Below, piece by piece: positions 1 through 7,122 of a DNA stretch of 15,403 bases. Origin of the DNA: Akkermansiaceae bacterium UBA1506 (GTDB taxonomy: Bacteria; Verrucomicrobiota; Verrucomicrobiia; Verrucomicrobiales; DEV007); assembly GCA_002323995.1 (NCBI GenBank), contig DCQY01000004.1:60478-75880 (forward strand), written 5' to 3'. The notes under the pieces are model-generated. The model searched no databases and had not been told where the DNA came from. It saw nothing but the letters and a program-made list of their open reading frames with translations. Both the position numbers and the translations under genes were made by a program. Numbering within the stretch: the stretch's first letter is position 1; every line of letters begins with the position of its first letter.

Positions 1-715
1 TGATCTCCGGCAATGTGAAGGCATCATTGCCGTCGACGAGAATATCAATGTCTGGGAAAGCATCACCGATTGCGCGCACCACCTCGATATCGCGCTTTAG
101 CCCAGCCTGCTTTTCCATCCAACGACCACCTCGTCCAATCTTTACTTTCAGTTGGCGGTAGCCGTAGTCGATGTCCCACTGACAGTTCTCCAAAACCTTG
201 TCGATGCCGGCAGGCGAGTCCTCGGGATCCAAGTCGTCAAAGTAAATCATGCCTGAGTAGATATTGGTAAGGAAGGGCTTCTCTCGCCAAGGGTTCATCA
301 TCTTCCAAACCGGTTGGCCAAGTATGACACCTGCAAGATCGTGTAGCGCCACGTCCAGAAGGTCTAGTTCGTCATCTAAAAGCCCTTTCGATGGTGAGAT
401 CATCTCGGATATCCGTTTTCCGATAAAGCCCTGGCCGATTTCTGCAGCGCGGGCGCGGCTACCCTGAATGTGTCCCCAGCCGACCGCGCCTTGGTTGGTT
501 GTGAGCTTTACGACCGTCACCTTCTGAGGCCCATGACCGTGGTGCTCCTTCCGTGAATTCCGGCCAACATGACGAGGCCACTTCAGGGAAACGATGGGAA
601 ATTCAATCAGCTCAAGACGATGATCCTGGAGCGGAGGTGCCACTGGGGTTTCTCCAAAAGCGGAGGAGACTGAAGCGGCAACAGTAGTGCAAAGGAAATC
701 TCGTCGGAGCATCAT
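1..715 (-). CDS. Mandelate racemase/muconate lactonizing enzyme family protein, Tat-like signal, partial (C-terminus off the left edge)
   Basis: Reading leftward from tandem ATG codons at 715 and 712, the frame stays open to the window edge, giving 238 residues of the N-terminal part. The start MMLRRDFL followed by a small-residue stretch resembles a twin-arginine export signal (RRxFL). Enolase-superfamily marks follow in order: a capping domain; a barrel start with LDVALHDLAGVILGQPVW at about 120-137; the catalytic-type KxK motif in KVKIG (Lys190, Lys192); and LVDGND with Asp228 in the place of the first metal ligand. The later two metal ligands and the second catalytic base lie outside the window. 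Family members abstract a proton alpha to a carboxylate, acting as sugar-acid dehydratases, racemases or cycloisomerases. The substrate cannot be told here. No clear Shine-Dalgarno sequence is seen. An in-frame stop lies upstream of the chosen start. Confidence 0.85.
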   Translation of the reverse strand, partial: MMLRRDFLCTTVAASVSSAFGETPVAPPLQDHRLELIEFPIVSLKWPRHVGRNSRKEHHGHGPQKVTVVKLTTNQGAVGWGHIQGSRARAAEIGQGFIGKRISEMISPSKGLLDDELDLLDVALHDLAGVILGQPVWKMMNPWREKPFLTNIYSGMIYFDDLDPEDSPAGIDKVLENCQWDIDYGYRQLKVKIGRGGRWMEKQAGLKRDIEVVRAIGDAFPDIDILVDGNDAFTLPEI

Positions 716-761
716 GATACGATGGAGTGTTAAAGCAGAGTATTCAAGCTAAGGCGTGGAT

Positions 762-1220
762 TTAACCGTCGCCTTCATTGCCCTGTTCGGCTGTTGGGTT
801 TGATTGCTCGTCTCTATCTTCAGCGATTGGGCTTGAGTTGTCGGGAATAACGCGAACCTCAATATCTGCCTGCGAACACAATGCCACCATTTCTGCATCA
901 GTTCGTCCACAGATCGCAACTGCCTTTACTGAACGCGGATTAAAACGCCTCATGATCTCGCGGGAGAAATAGGCTTGCCCCATCAGATACATTCCTAATC
1001 GGTCTGATTTGGTTTGGATCACTATCAAGTCTTTTCCCTTAAAATCATGCACCCCGCCAGTCTGGATAGCACTCGGCTCTCCAAGCACAATCACCCCATC
1101 GATTGCCCGCTTACCGATGTCCAGCTCCTTGTCGCCCTTGATTGCATGGAACTCCTCGATGAGCAACCCGCCGACCTCGCGCCAGTATTCCCGGGTTCTC
1201 CAAGTCTCGTGCTTGCTCAT
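762..1220 (-). CDS. Hypothetical protein with PD-(D/E)XK nuclease-like motif layout
   Basis: This is a 152-residue soluble protein with no signal peptide. A helix containing Glu22/Glu23 (LLIEEF) is followed by AIDGVIVL with Asp41, then a strand DLIVIQTK with Gln69 and Lys71, then RLGMYLMGQAYFSREIMRRF and a strand VKAVAICG. The order E...D...(E/Q)xK is that of the restriction-endonuclease-like fold, with Gln in place of the usual acidic residue. From memory, similar RLGMYLMGQ-type hypothetical proteins are widespread in PVC bacteria, but I know of no assigned function. The last 25 or so residues are acidic, low in complexity and probably disordered. The gene lies 46 bases upstream of the enolase-superfamily gene on the same strand, so co-transcription is possible. 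The ATG at 1220 is the only good start. The fold assignment is inference from motif spacing only. Confidence 0.7.
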   Translation of the reverse strand: MSKHETWRTREYWREVGGLLIEEFHAIKGDKELDIGKRAIDGVIVLGEPSAIQTGGVHDFKGKDLIVIQTKSDRLGMYLMGQAYFSREIMRRFNPRSVKAVAICGRTDAEMVALCSQADIEVRVIPDNSSPIAEDRDEQSNPTAEQGNEGDG

Positions 1221-1395
1221 TTTTTCTTGGCCGAACGCCTGAGTCCTCTCACGCCTGCCCGGGAGCGGGGCTTCGGTTCTGAGTTGATGGTTGAATGATC
1301 ATAGCGGCTTGAACTCGAGGCGGGGCCGATGTTGAGGGAGATGGTTTGTTCTGCAAATCGCAGTTCTGGCGGTCGAGGCCAATCCATGCTCGGTC

Positions 1396-1809
1396 CTACT
1401 CAACGGCCCACTTAACGTTCGATTGCAAAACATACACTTTCAGGTGCGGCCGAAGGTCTCTCGTCCGGCCGGGCTTGTAAGAGAACATGATCTGTTCGGG
1501 AAAAGACTCTTTCACTACATATTGAAGGCGATCCTGCCCAGAACCCTTCCAAGCGAAAAGAAGAACAATCTGCTTCTCGAAATCAACCGTCTTGGAGATC
1601 GCGGCAAGTTCTTCTTCATCGAAATACTTGGCTCCATTCTTTAGGGACTTCAGAACGATCGGTTTCGTTCTGGACGCATCCGTGAACACAGCTTCCTCAG
1701 CACGTAGATCCTTCAGCTCCGTGATTGGCTCATGATTTGCAGGAGCTGCAAACAGCCCACCCACAATTGTTAAAAAGGAAACGACGGCTATCAAACGTGT
1801 TTTCATCAT
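1396..1809 (-). CDS. Secreted hypothetical protein, 137 residues
   Basis: The tandem ATG start at 1809/1806 is followed by a classical Sec signal: MMKTR, a hydrophobic core (LIAVVSFLTIVGGLF) and a likely cleavage after FAA at about residue 22. The mature part is about 115 residues and has one hydrophobic strand, QIVLLFAWKGSGQD, and a basic C-terminal part (KPGRTRDLRPHLKVYVL) that looks like paired beta-strands. There are no cysteines and no recognised catalytic motif. It probably resides in the periplasm or is secreted, and its function is unknown. It is on the same strand as the next gene (175 bases away), so an operon is possible but not shown. Signal peptide, codon structure and protein-like composition make it a convincing gene. 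The alternative is the second ATG, one codon in. Confidence 0.7.
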   Translation of the reverse strand: MMKTRLIAVVSFLTIVGGLFAAPANHEPITELKDLRAEEAVFTDASRTKPIVLKSLKNGAKYFDEEELAAISKTVDFEKQIVLLFAWKGSGQDRLQYVVKESFPEQIMFSYKPGRTRDLRPHLKVYVLQSNVKWAVE

Positions 1810-1945
1810 GGTTGGGACACTTCAAGTTGAGAATTCTTAGAATTTTTTGCCGAGCTTCCAAGCATGAGACACGGCTGACTGGGAGCGCAAGCACAATGCA
1901 GGACAAAGGTTGGAATTGTGATGAATCATTTGAAATCGGAGCGGG

Positions 1946-2050
1946 TCAGTCGTTGCTCTCCATTCGCTTATTAGCGTTGATGTTGTCGTCCTCTGGAATG
2001 TCAGACTTGGGGCTAGGCAGCGCGTGGACATGATCGCCAACCGTGAGCAA
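1946..2050 (-). pseudogene. Possible short ORF or relic, 34 codons
   Basis: From a TTG at 2050 to TGA at 1948-1946 the minus strand encodes a protein-like stretch with LLTVGDHVHALPSP at the start and SDIPEDDNINANKRMESND at the end. The composition is natural for a protein C-terminus. There is no ATG and no Shine-Dalgarno sequence in front of the TTG. The in-frame codons upstream lead through TAA (2056-2054) into a second coding-like segment, which fits either a decayed gene or chance. Function unknown. Confidence 0.25.
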
Positions 2051-2053
2051 TGA

Positions 2054-2167
2054 TTAATCGCCGGAGAAGTCTGCTTCGAGCCTCATTCCGTCGATTGCCT
2101 CTTTGGCGCCTTTAATTGAACGTCGCAGCGCACTCGCGCGTGGAGTGCGTCGATTTGTTAGGTCTTC
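2054..2167 (-). pseudogene. Possible C-terminal gene remnant, 37 codons, no start codon
   Basis: Minus-strand codons ending at TAA (2056-2054) read like an amphipathic C-terminus: TPRASALRRSIKG, then AKEAIDGMRLEADFSGD. The frame is closed upstream by TAG at 2170-2168 and has only an internal ATG, so a complete gene is not possible. It shares its frame with the relic at 1946-2050. The 5' part overlaps the attC-like stem on the same bases, so at most one explanation of those bases need be true. No family recognised. Confidence 0.25.
2115..2163 (+). repeat. Imperfect inverted repeat resembling a short integron attC site
   Basis: The left arm begins ATTGAAC (2115-2121), one base off the attC R'' consensus RYYYAAC. 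The right arm ends GTTAGGT (2157-2163), a full match to R' GTTRRRY. Inside, TCG (2123-2125) pairs with CGA (2151-2153). Two bases (2126-2127) bulge from one arm, as extrahelical bases do in attC. A GC-rich stem CGCACTC/GAGTGCG (2129-2135 with 2143-2149) then closes a 7-base loop. At 49 bases it is shorter than usual attC sites. No integrase gene or second site was seen, and the bases also fit a coding relic on the other strand. Confidence 0.25.
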
Positions 2168-2483
2168 CTAACCCCTCGACACCTAACGTCAACGGTGAGT
2201 CACCTGCGACAAAGGGCGCGGGTGGATTGAAACAAAGGTGCTCGAGTCGACCTCGTGCGTCAACTCTGCTGCGGATTTCGGGAGCCAAATTCGACAGCGT
2301 GCACTGCTTTACTATTCTTCAAGAAACCGCTGGTTTGATTCACGCCAGTCTTGAACACGAATGACAGATTTTGCCAAAAATGGGGCAGAACTGTCCAAAT
2401 TACGGGCCACTTCGCCGCATTACGTGGATTGCCGCGACGGAACTAAACCTGTTAAGTATTGGACTTTATTCTTGGATCTCTTC

Positions 2484-5400
2484 ATGAAAAATATACCAGC
2501 CCTGATTTTGTCTCTGGTCGCAGTTGTCTTGGCGACTTTCCTGACGTCACTGCTAAATGCGGCCGAACGTCCCCACGTGATTCTCATCATGGTGGATGAT
2601 ATGGGTTTTTCTGACCTTGGTTATCACGGTGGAGAAATCGACACGCCAAATCTGGATGGGCTTGCTCGCGGAGGGGTGCGATTTTCGCAGTTCTACAATT
2701 CCGGCCGCTGCTGTCCAACTCGGGCGACTTTGATGACCGGATTACATCCGCACCAGACCGGAATAGGTCACATGACTCAGGCACCCGGGAGGCAGTATGC
2801 TGAAGGAACGCCGCCCGCTTACCAAGGTTACCTCAACCGTGAGTGCGCGACGATTGCGGAGGTCCTGAAGGGGAGTGGCTATGCCACTCTGATGTCGGGC
2901 AAGTGGCACCTTGGCAATAACTCACCTGACCGCTGGCCGCTGCAGCGTGGATTCGATAAGTTTTACGGCTGCATCTCCGGAGCGACCCGCTTCTTTTACC
3001 CAGAGGCTCCTCGTGACATTACCTTCATGAACGAGCAGCTGGAGGAACCGGAGAGCACCACCGATGAAGCCTACTATACGACGGATGCTTTCACTGACTA
3101 CGGGATGCGTTTTATCGGGGAGCATCTCGATAAGAAATCCGACGAGGATCCTTTCTTTCTCTATCTGGCCTACACCGCACCCCACTGGCCGTTGCAGGCC
3201 TTTGAAGACGACATCGCCAAGTATCGCGGTAAGTATAAGGTGGGTTGGGACAAACTGCGCGAGCAACGCTTCGCGAAGCAGATTGAGCTAGGCTTGATCG
3301 ATGAGGAGTGGTCGATGTCCCCGAAGGTCGAGAGCATCCCAGACTGGGACACGCTTGACGCAGAGAAGCAGGATGAGATGGACCTTAAGATGGCCGTCTA
3401 CGCAGCGATGGTTGATCGAGTAGATCAGAACATTGGAAAGCTGATCGATTTCCTGCAGGAGAAAGAAATCTTCGAAGACACGCTGATCATGTTTCTTTCT
3501 GACAACGGCGGTTGCCAGGAGGGTGGCATGTTAGGGCGTGGTAATTTTTATGATATTGAGAAACGCAATTTGGAGAGCGCCAACAGCTATGGTGAAGCGT
3601 GGGCGAACGCAAGCAACACGCCGTTTCGTCTCTACAAGCATTTCGTGCATGAAGGCGGTGCTGCGACGCCGTTTTTCCTGCACTGGCCGGCTGGTATCAA
3701 GGCTCGCGAAAGTTGGTATGAAACACCGGCTCAGTTGATTGATCTGGTGCCGACGATTCTGGATGTCGCCGGAGCGACCTATCCTGAAACGATGCATGGG
3801 AATAAAATACCGTCACTCGATGGTATCTCCCTGCGCCCCTCCTTTGGAGGTGATGATCTTGGACGTGAGGATCCGATTTTTGTGGAACATGAGAACAACG
3901 CTTTTGTCAGGGACGGAGACTGGAAGTTGGTCGGTAAAGGTGTTGCTGCCGGCCCGGGGGTCGACGAATCGAAGTGGGAGCTATACAATATCGCTGAGGA
4001 CCGCACCGAGTTGAATAACCTGCGGGAGCAAAAGCCAGAGCTCTTCAAGAAAATGGCGGCGCAGTGGGACGCATGGAGTCTGCGCGCCAAGGTATATCCG
4101 AAAAAAACCAAGGTTACGAAAAAGGAAAGGGTGGAAGTAGAAGATGAAGTGGAAGGTCATCCGCACCCGCCACAGGTGACGGGCCGTGCGTTCACCGTCA
4201 GTGCTGAAGTGCGGGGCGGTGCCAAGAAACCACTCAACGGAGTGGTGGTGTCTCATGGTGGCCTTCGCCAGGGCTATGCGCTGCACTTTATAAAGGGTAA
4301 ACCGGTTTTCTCAGTTCGCGAGAAAGGCAAGCTGACTAACGTGGTCTCACCGCAGGCGTTTCAAGGCGAAGTAAGGGTGGTGGCAACTCTGACTGATGAG
4401 ACGATTTCTTTGAAAGTGAATGACAAGGAAGTCGCATCGGTGAAGTCCCCGGGCCTCCTTACCGGTCAGCCAGGAATCGGGCTTTATTCGGGTCTTGACT
4501 GGAAAGATCCGGTCGGTGACTACCAAGTTCCTAATAAATTCGGTGGCCGAATTTTAAAGTGGAATTCAGAGGTATTCATTCCAAAGGTTGAGATGCGTAC
4601 GCCGTGGGCAAAGGATGCGGTAACGGGAAATGCATGGAATCTTTATCCCCGTCCTCAGTTTCGACGCAAGAACTGGACAAATCTGAATGGTCTCTGGAAC
4701 TACGCCGTTACAGGCATTGAAGTGGAAGCCACCCCTGAAAAGTGGGACGGTGAAATCCGAGTTCCCTTTGCCATTGAGGCCCCACTTTCCGGCGTGGAGG
4801 AGCGATTCACTCCGGAGGATGCCCTTTGGTATCAGCGTAGCGTTGAAATTCAAAAGAAAGTCGGCAAGCGCTATCACCTCAACTTCGAGGCGGTGGACTA
4901 CGAAACGACGGCCTTGGTCAACGGAAAGCAGGTTGGTGAGAACCGTGGCGGCAACATGCCTTTCACCTTTGATATCACCGATGCTGTTCGTAGTGGCGAA
5001 AATGAAATCGTGGTAAAAGTCACCGATGCGACCGACAAACCCGGCACCTACCAATTGCATGGCAAGCAGCGACTAAATCCCCGGGGGATCTGGTACACGC
5101 CCGTCTCCGGGATCTGGCAGACGGTTTGGTTGGAAGAGGTGCCCGAAGTACACCTGACCCGGTTGAAAGTCACAACGAAGATCAGCGGGCGCGTCGCCAT
5201 CGAAGTGGAACACAACGGAGCAGAGGACGCTGAAGTCGTGGTGACGGCCTTGCAAGGGGAACGTGAGATTGCCGGAACCCGCTCCACCGCCGGGTCGATC
5301 CAGCTTTCCATTCCCAACCCGATGCTGTGGTCTCCGGGTTCTCCTTATCTCTACAACCTTGACATCAAGGTGGGGGATGACTTGGTGCGTTCTTACCTTG

Positions 5401-6317
5401 GCGTGCGCGAGACCGGAATAGAGAAAGACGAAGACGGCCACCTGCGTTTCACCTTAAACGGTAAGACAATTTTTCACTGGGGTACGCTCGACCAGGGCTG
5501 GTGGCCTGACGGACTCCTGACGCCACCCTCTGAGGAGGCGATGGTGTCTGACATCATTTTTTTGAAAGAGGCCGGATTCAATGTTATTCGCAAGCACATC
5601 AAGGTGGAACCCCGCCGCTACTACTATGAGTGCGACAAGATCGGAATGATGGTTTGGCAGGATCAAGTCAGTCACCGCGCTCCGGTCGATGATCCAGAGT
5701 GGACCCGGCTGTTGCCTACCCCTGAAAAAGGCGTCTGGCCGGAGAAGGATCACCAGCATTTCATGAGCGAGCTGAAGCTGATGATCGACACCTATTACAA
5801 TCACCCAAGCATTGTTCAGTGGGTGCCGTTCAATGAGCGCTGGGGGCAGCACAATACCCAGGCGGTCGGTGACTGGAATACTGAGTATGATCCGAGCCGC
5901 CACGTGAACGTGGCAAGCGGTGGAAACTTTTTTCCCTCTGGGCACATCGTGGACGCTCATCGCTACCCACATCCAGAGTTCCCTTTTGATCAGGACGGTG
6001 GTCGCTTCGATGGCTTCGTCAAAGTCATGGGTGAGTTTGGTGGACACGGGTTCCCCGTCGACGGACACGTCTGGGACCCCAAGACTCGCAACTGGGGCTA
6101 CGGTGGTCTTCCCGAAGACAAGGAGGAGTGGCTCAGTCGCTATCGCACCTCCATCGAGATGCTGAAAGAACTTAAGGACAAGGGGATCGCCGGCGGTATC
6201 TACACTCAGACCACTGACGTTGAAGGCGAGATTAACGGACTTATCACCTATGACCGTGAGGTGCAGAAAGTCTCTCCAGAACAAATCGAAGAGATCGGTC
6301 GCGTTCTTTTTGAATAG
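2484..6317 (+). CDS. Sulfatase / lectin-like domain / glycoside hydrolase family 2 fusion, exported
   Basis: ATG 2484 is chosen because it opens a clean Sec signal (MKNIPALILSLVAVVLATFL, cleavage near NAA at 26-28); the frame is open upstream to 2361. The product has 1277 residues. Residues 29-535 are an S1 (formylglycine) sulfatase with VDD (Asp38, Asp39), CCPTR with Cys76 as the residue converted to formylglycine, GKWHLG (Lys140, His142), APHWPL (His234), SDNGG (Asp340, Asn341) and Lys385. A charged linker spans 540-559. Residues 566-695 look like a concanavalin-type beta-sandwich. From about 705 a GH2 enzyme follows: sugar-binding domain with NLNGLWNY, an Ig-like domain, and a barrel with WVPFNERWG (acid/base Glu1118) and VMGEFGG (nucleophile Glu1184). 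Both active sites look intact. The protein should remove sulfate esters and then cleave a beta-linked sugar of a sulfated glycan outside the cytoplasm. The exact substrate is unknown. Confidence 0.9.
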   Translation: MKNIPALILSLVAVVLATFLTSLLNAAERPHVILIMVDDMGFSDLGYHGGEIDTPNLDGLARGGVRFSQFYNSGRCCPTRATLMTGLHPHQTGIGHMTQAPGRQYAEGTPPAYQGYLNRECATIAEVLKGSGYATLMSGKWHLGNNSPDRWPLQRGFDKFYGCISGATRFFYPEAPRDITFMNEQLEEPESTTDEAYYTTDAFTDYGMRFIGEHLDKKSDEDPFFLYLAYTAPHWPLQAFEDDIAKYRGKYKVGWDKLREQRFAKQIELGLIDEEWSMSPKVESIPDWDTLDAEKQDEMDLKMAVYAAMVDRVDQNIGKLIDFLQEKEIFEDTLIMFLSDNGGCQEGGMLGRGNFYDIEKRNLESANSYGEAWANASNTPFRLYKHFVHEGGAATPFFLHWPAGIKARESWYETPAQLIDLVPTILDVAGATYPETMHGNKIPSLDGISLRPSFGGDDLGREDPIFVEHENNAFVRDGDWKLVGKGVAAGPGVDESKWELYNIAEDRTELNNLREQKPELFKKMAAQWDAWSLRAKVYPKKTKVTKKERVEVEDEVEGHPHPPQVTGRAFTVSAEVRGGAKKPLNGVVVSHGGLRQGYALHFIKGKPVFSVREKGKLTNVVSPQAFQGEVRVVATLTDETISLKVNDKEVASVKSPGLLTGQPGIGLYSGLDWKDPVGDYQVPNKFGGRILKWNSEVFIPKVEMRTPWAKDAVTGNAWNLYPRPQFRRKNWTNLNGLWNYAVTGIEVEATPEKWDGEIRVPFAIEAPLSGVEERFTPEDALWYQRSVEIQKKVGKRYHLNFEAVDYETTALVNGKQVGENRGGNMPFTFDITDAVRSGENEIVVKVTDATDKPGTYQLHGKQRLNPRGIWYTPVSGIWQTVWLEEVPEVHLTRLKVTTKISGRVAIEVEHNGAEDAEVVVTALQGEREIAGTRSTAGSIQLSIPNPMLWSPGSPYLYNLDIKVGDDLVRSYLGVRETGIEKDEDGHLRFTLNGKTIFHWGTLDQGWWPDGLLTPPSEEAMVSDIIFLKEAGFNVIRKHIKVEPRRYYYECDKIGMMVWQDQVSHRAPVDDPEWTRLLPTPEKGVWPEKDHQHFMSELKLMIDTYYNHPSIVQWVPFNERWGQHNTQAVGDWNTEYDPSRHVNVASGGNFFPSGHIVDAHRYPHPEFPFDQDGGRFDGFVKVMGEFGGHGFPVDGHVWDPKTRNWGYGGLPEDKEEWLSRYRTSIEMLKELKDKGIAGGIYTQTTDVEGEINGLITYDREVQKVSPEQIEEIGRVLFE

Positions 6318-6440
6318 GCCTGATTTGCTTAGAGGAGACTCCGTAATATCGGTTCTACGCTCGCGAGATCAGTTGCGGGTTTGTTACTTGTTAACATTCC
6401 TCCTGGCTTAAAGGGGCCGTTGGATCGTATTGTTTTGTTG

Positions 6441-6899
6441 ATGAAATTACATCGCTTTGAGCAAACTCACGTCCTGCCTATCTCTCTTGAGACAGCTTGG
6501 GAGTTTTTTTCGGACTCGAAGAACCTTGATGGGATGACCCCTCCAGAGTTGGAGTTCGAAACCCTGGCTGGGAACGATGAATTGATGTTCCCTGGTCAGA
6601 TCATCGTCCATCGGATTGGCCTGGCACCCATGGTAAAAGTGCTTTGGACGACCGAGATTACCCAGATGGAGTTTCAGTCTTACTTTATCGATGAGCAACG
6701 GTCGGGGCCCTATCGCTTTTGGCATCACCTTCACCGTTTTGAAGCCTGTGAGGGTGGAACACGGGTCATTGACAGGATCCACTATGCCTTGCCGTTTTTT
6801 CCCTTCGGTGAATTGGGTCGTCCGATGGTGCGAGACCGGCTAGATCAGATTTTCGGGTTTCGGCGTGCATGCCTTGAGAAGCGTTTTGGATCCAGGTAG
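6441..6899 (+). CDS. SRPBCC-fold (START/Bet v1-like) ligand-binding protein
   Basis: The product is 152 residues from ATG 6441. An in-frame TTG at 6381 would add 20 residues unrelated to the fold. The start MKLHRFEQTHVLPISLETAWEFF has the typical beta-strand then helix opening of polyketide cyclase/dehydrase-like SRPBCC proteins. It continues with SDSKNLDGMTPP, FWHHLHRFEACEGGTRVIDRIHYALPF (residues 94-119) and a C-terminal helix with DQIFGFRRACLEKRF. The pattern H.F...GGT.v.D...Y.lPf is that of cell-division-inhibitor/cyclase-like SRPBCC proteins common in bacteria. There is no signal peptide, so it is cytoplasmic. The ligand is unknown and no catalytic residue can be named. It lies 123 bases after the sulfatase-GH2 gene on the same strand. 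Co-transcription is possible but a functional link is not evident. Confidence 0.75.
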   Translation: MKLHRFEQTHVLPISLETAWEFFSDSKNLDGMTPPELEFETLAGNDELMFPGQIIVHRIGLAPMVKVLWTTEITQMEFQSYFIDEQRSGPYRFWHHLHRFEACEGGTRVIDRIHYALPFFPFGELGRPMVRDRLDQIFGFRRACLEKRFGSR

Positions 6900-7122
6900 A
6901 TGAAGATTGATCACCGCGAAAGTGGTTGGCGGCTCTAATGGCTCAGGAGAGAGTAACGCCACCCTTACACCAGGTATTAGGCCCTAGTAGGCGGGTTTAA
7001 GAGTGGTTTTGTGAGGAGACCTTACTACCAAAAAACTTGAGCTTTCTTTTCTGTTGGCCGCCTATTTTAACGCGGTTTCACCTCCAGGGCCGGGGGACGA
7101 ATATTGAGGTGACTGAGATTTA

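Larger units (their letters stand above)
1810..2483. other. Intergenic region without an intact gene; contains an attC-like stem and coding-like relics
   Basis: This stretch of 674 bases separates the leftward genes from the rightward sulfatase fusion gene and so should hold promoters in both directions, but I see no convincing -35/-10 pair. The minus strand has two short coding-like segments in the same frame (2054-2167 and 1946-2050). The plus strand has a strong stem at 2115-2163 and a small hairpin at 2157-2172 (GTTAGG/CCTAAC). The plus-strand frame from 2361 joins the sulfatase frame, but its 41 extra residues are polar, precede a proper signal peptide and are unlikely to be translated. 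Confidence 0.6.

Noticed and set aside
716..761. attC-like heptamers GTTAAAG and ATTTAAC in the gap between the first two genes
   Set aside because: The order of the two ends is reversed relative to an attC site and one heptamer misses the consensus.
2116..2364. 82-codon plus-strand frame upstream of the sulfatase fusion
   Set aside because: Composition is not protein-like, it has no known motif, and it runs through the attC-like stem.
2361..2483. 41-residue N-terminal extension of the sulfatase fusion
   Set aside because: It would bury the signal peptide that starts at ATG 2484 and shows no family similarity.
5454..6284. 276-codon open frame on the minus strand inside the fusion gene
   Set aside because: It lies wholly opposite the GH2 barrel, whose catalytic motifs are conserved on the plus strand. 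Its product shows no recognisable domain.
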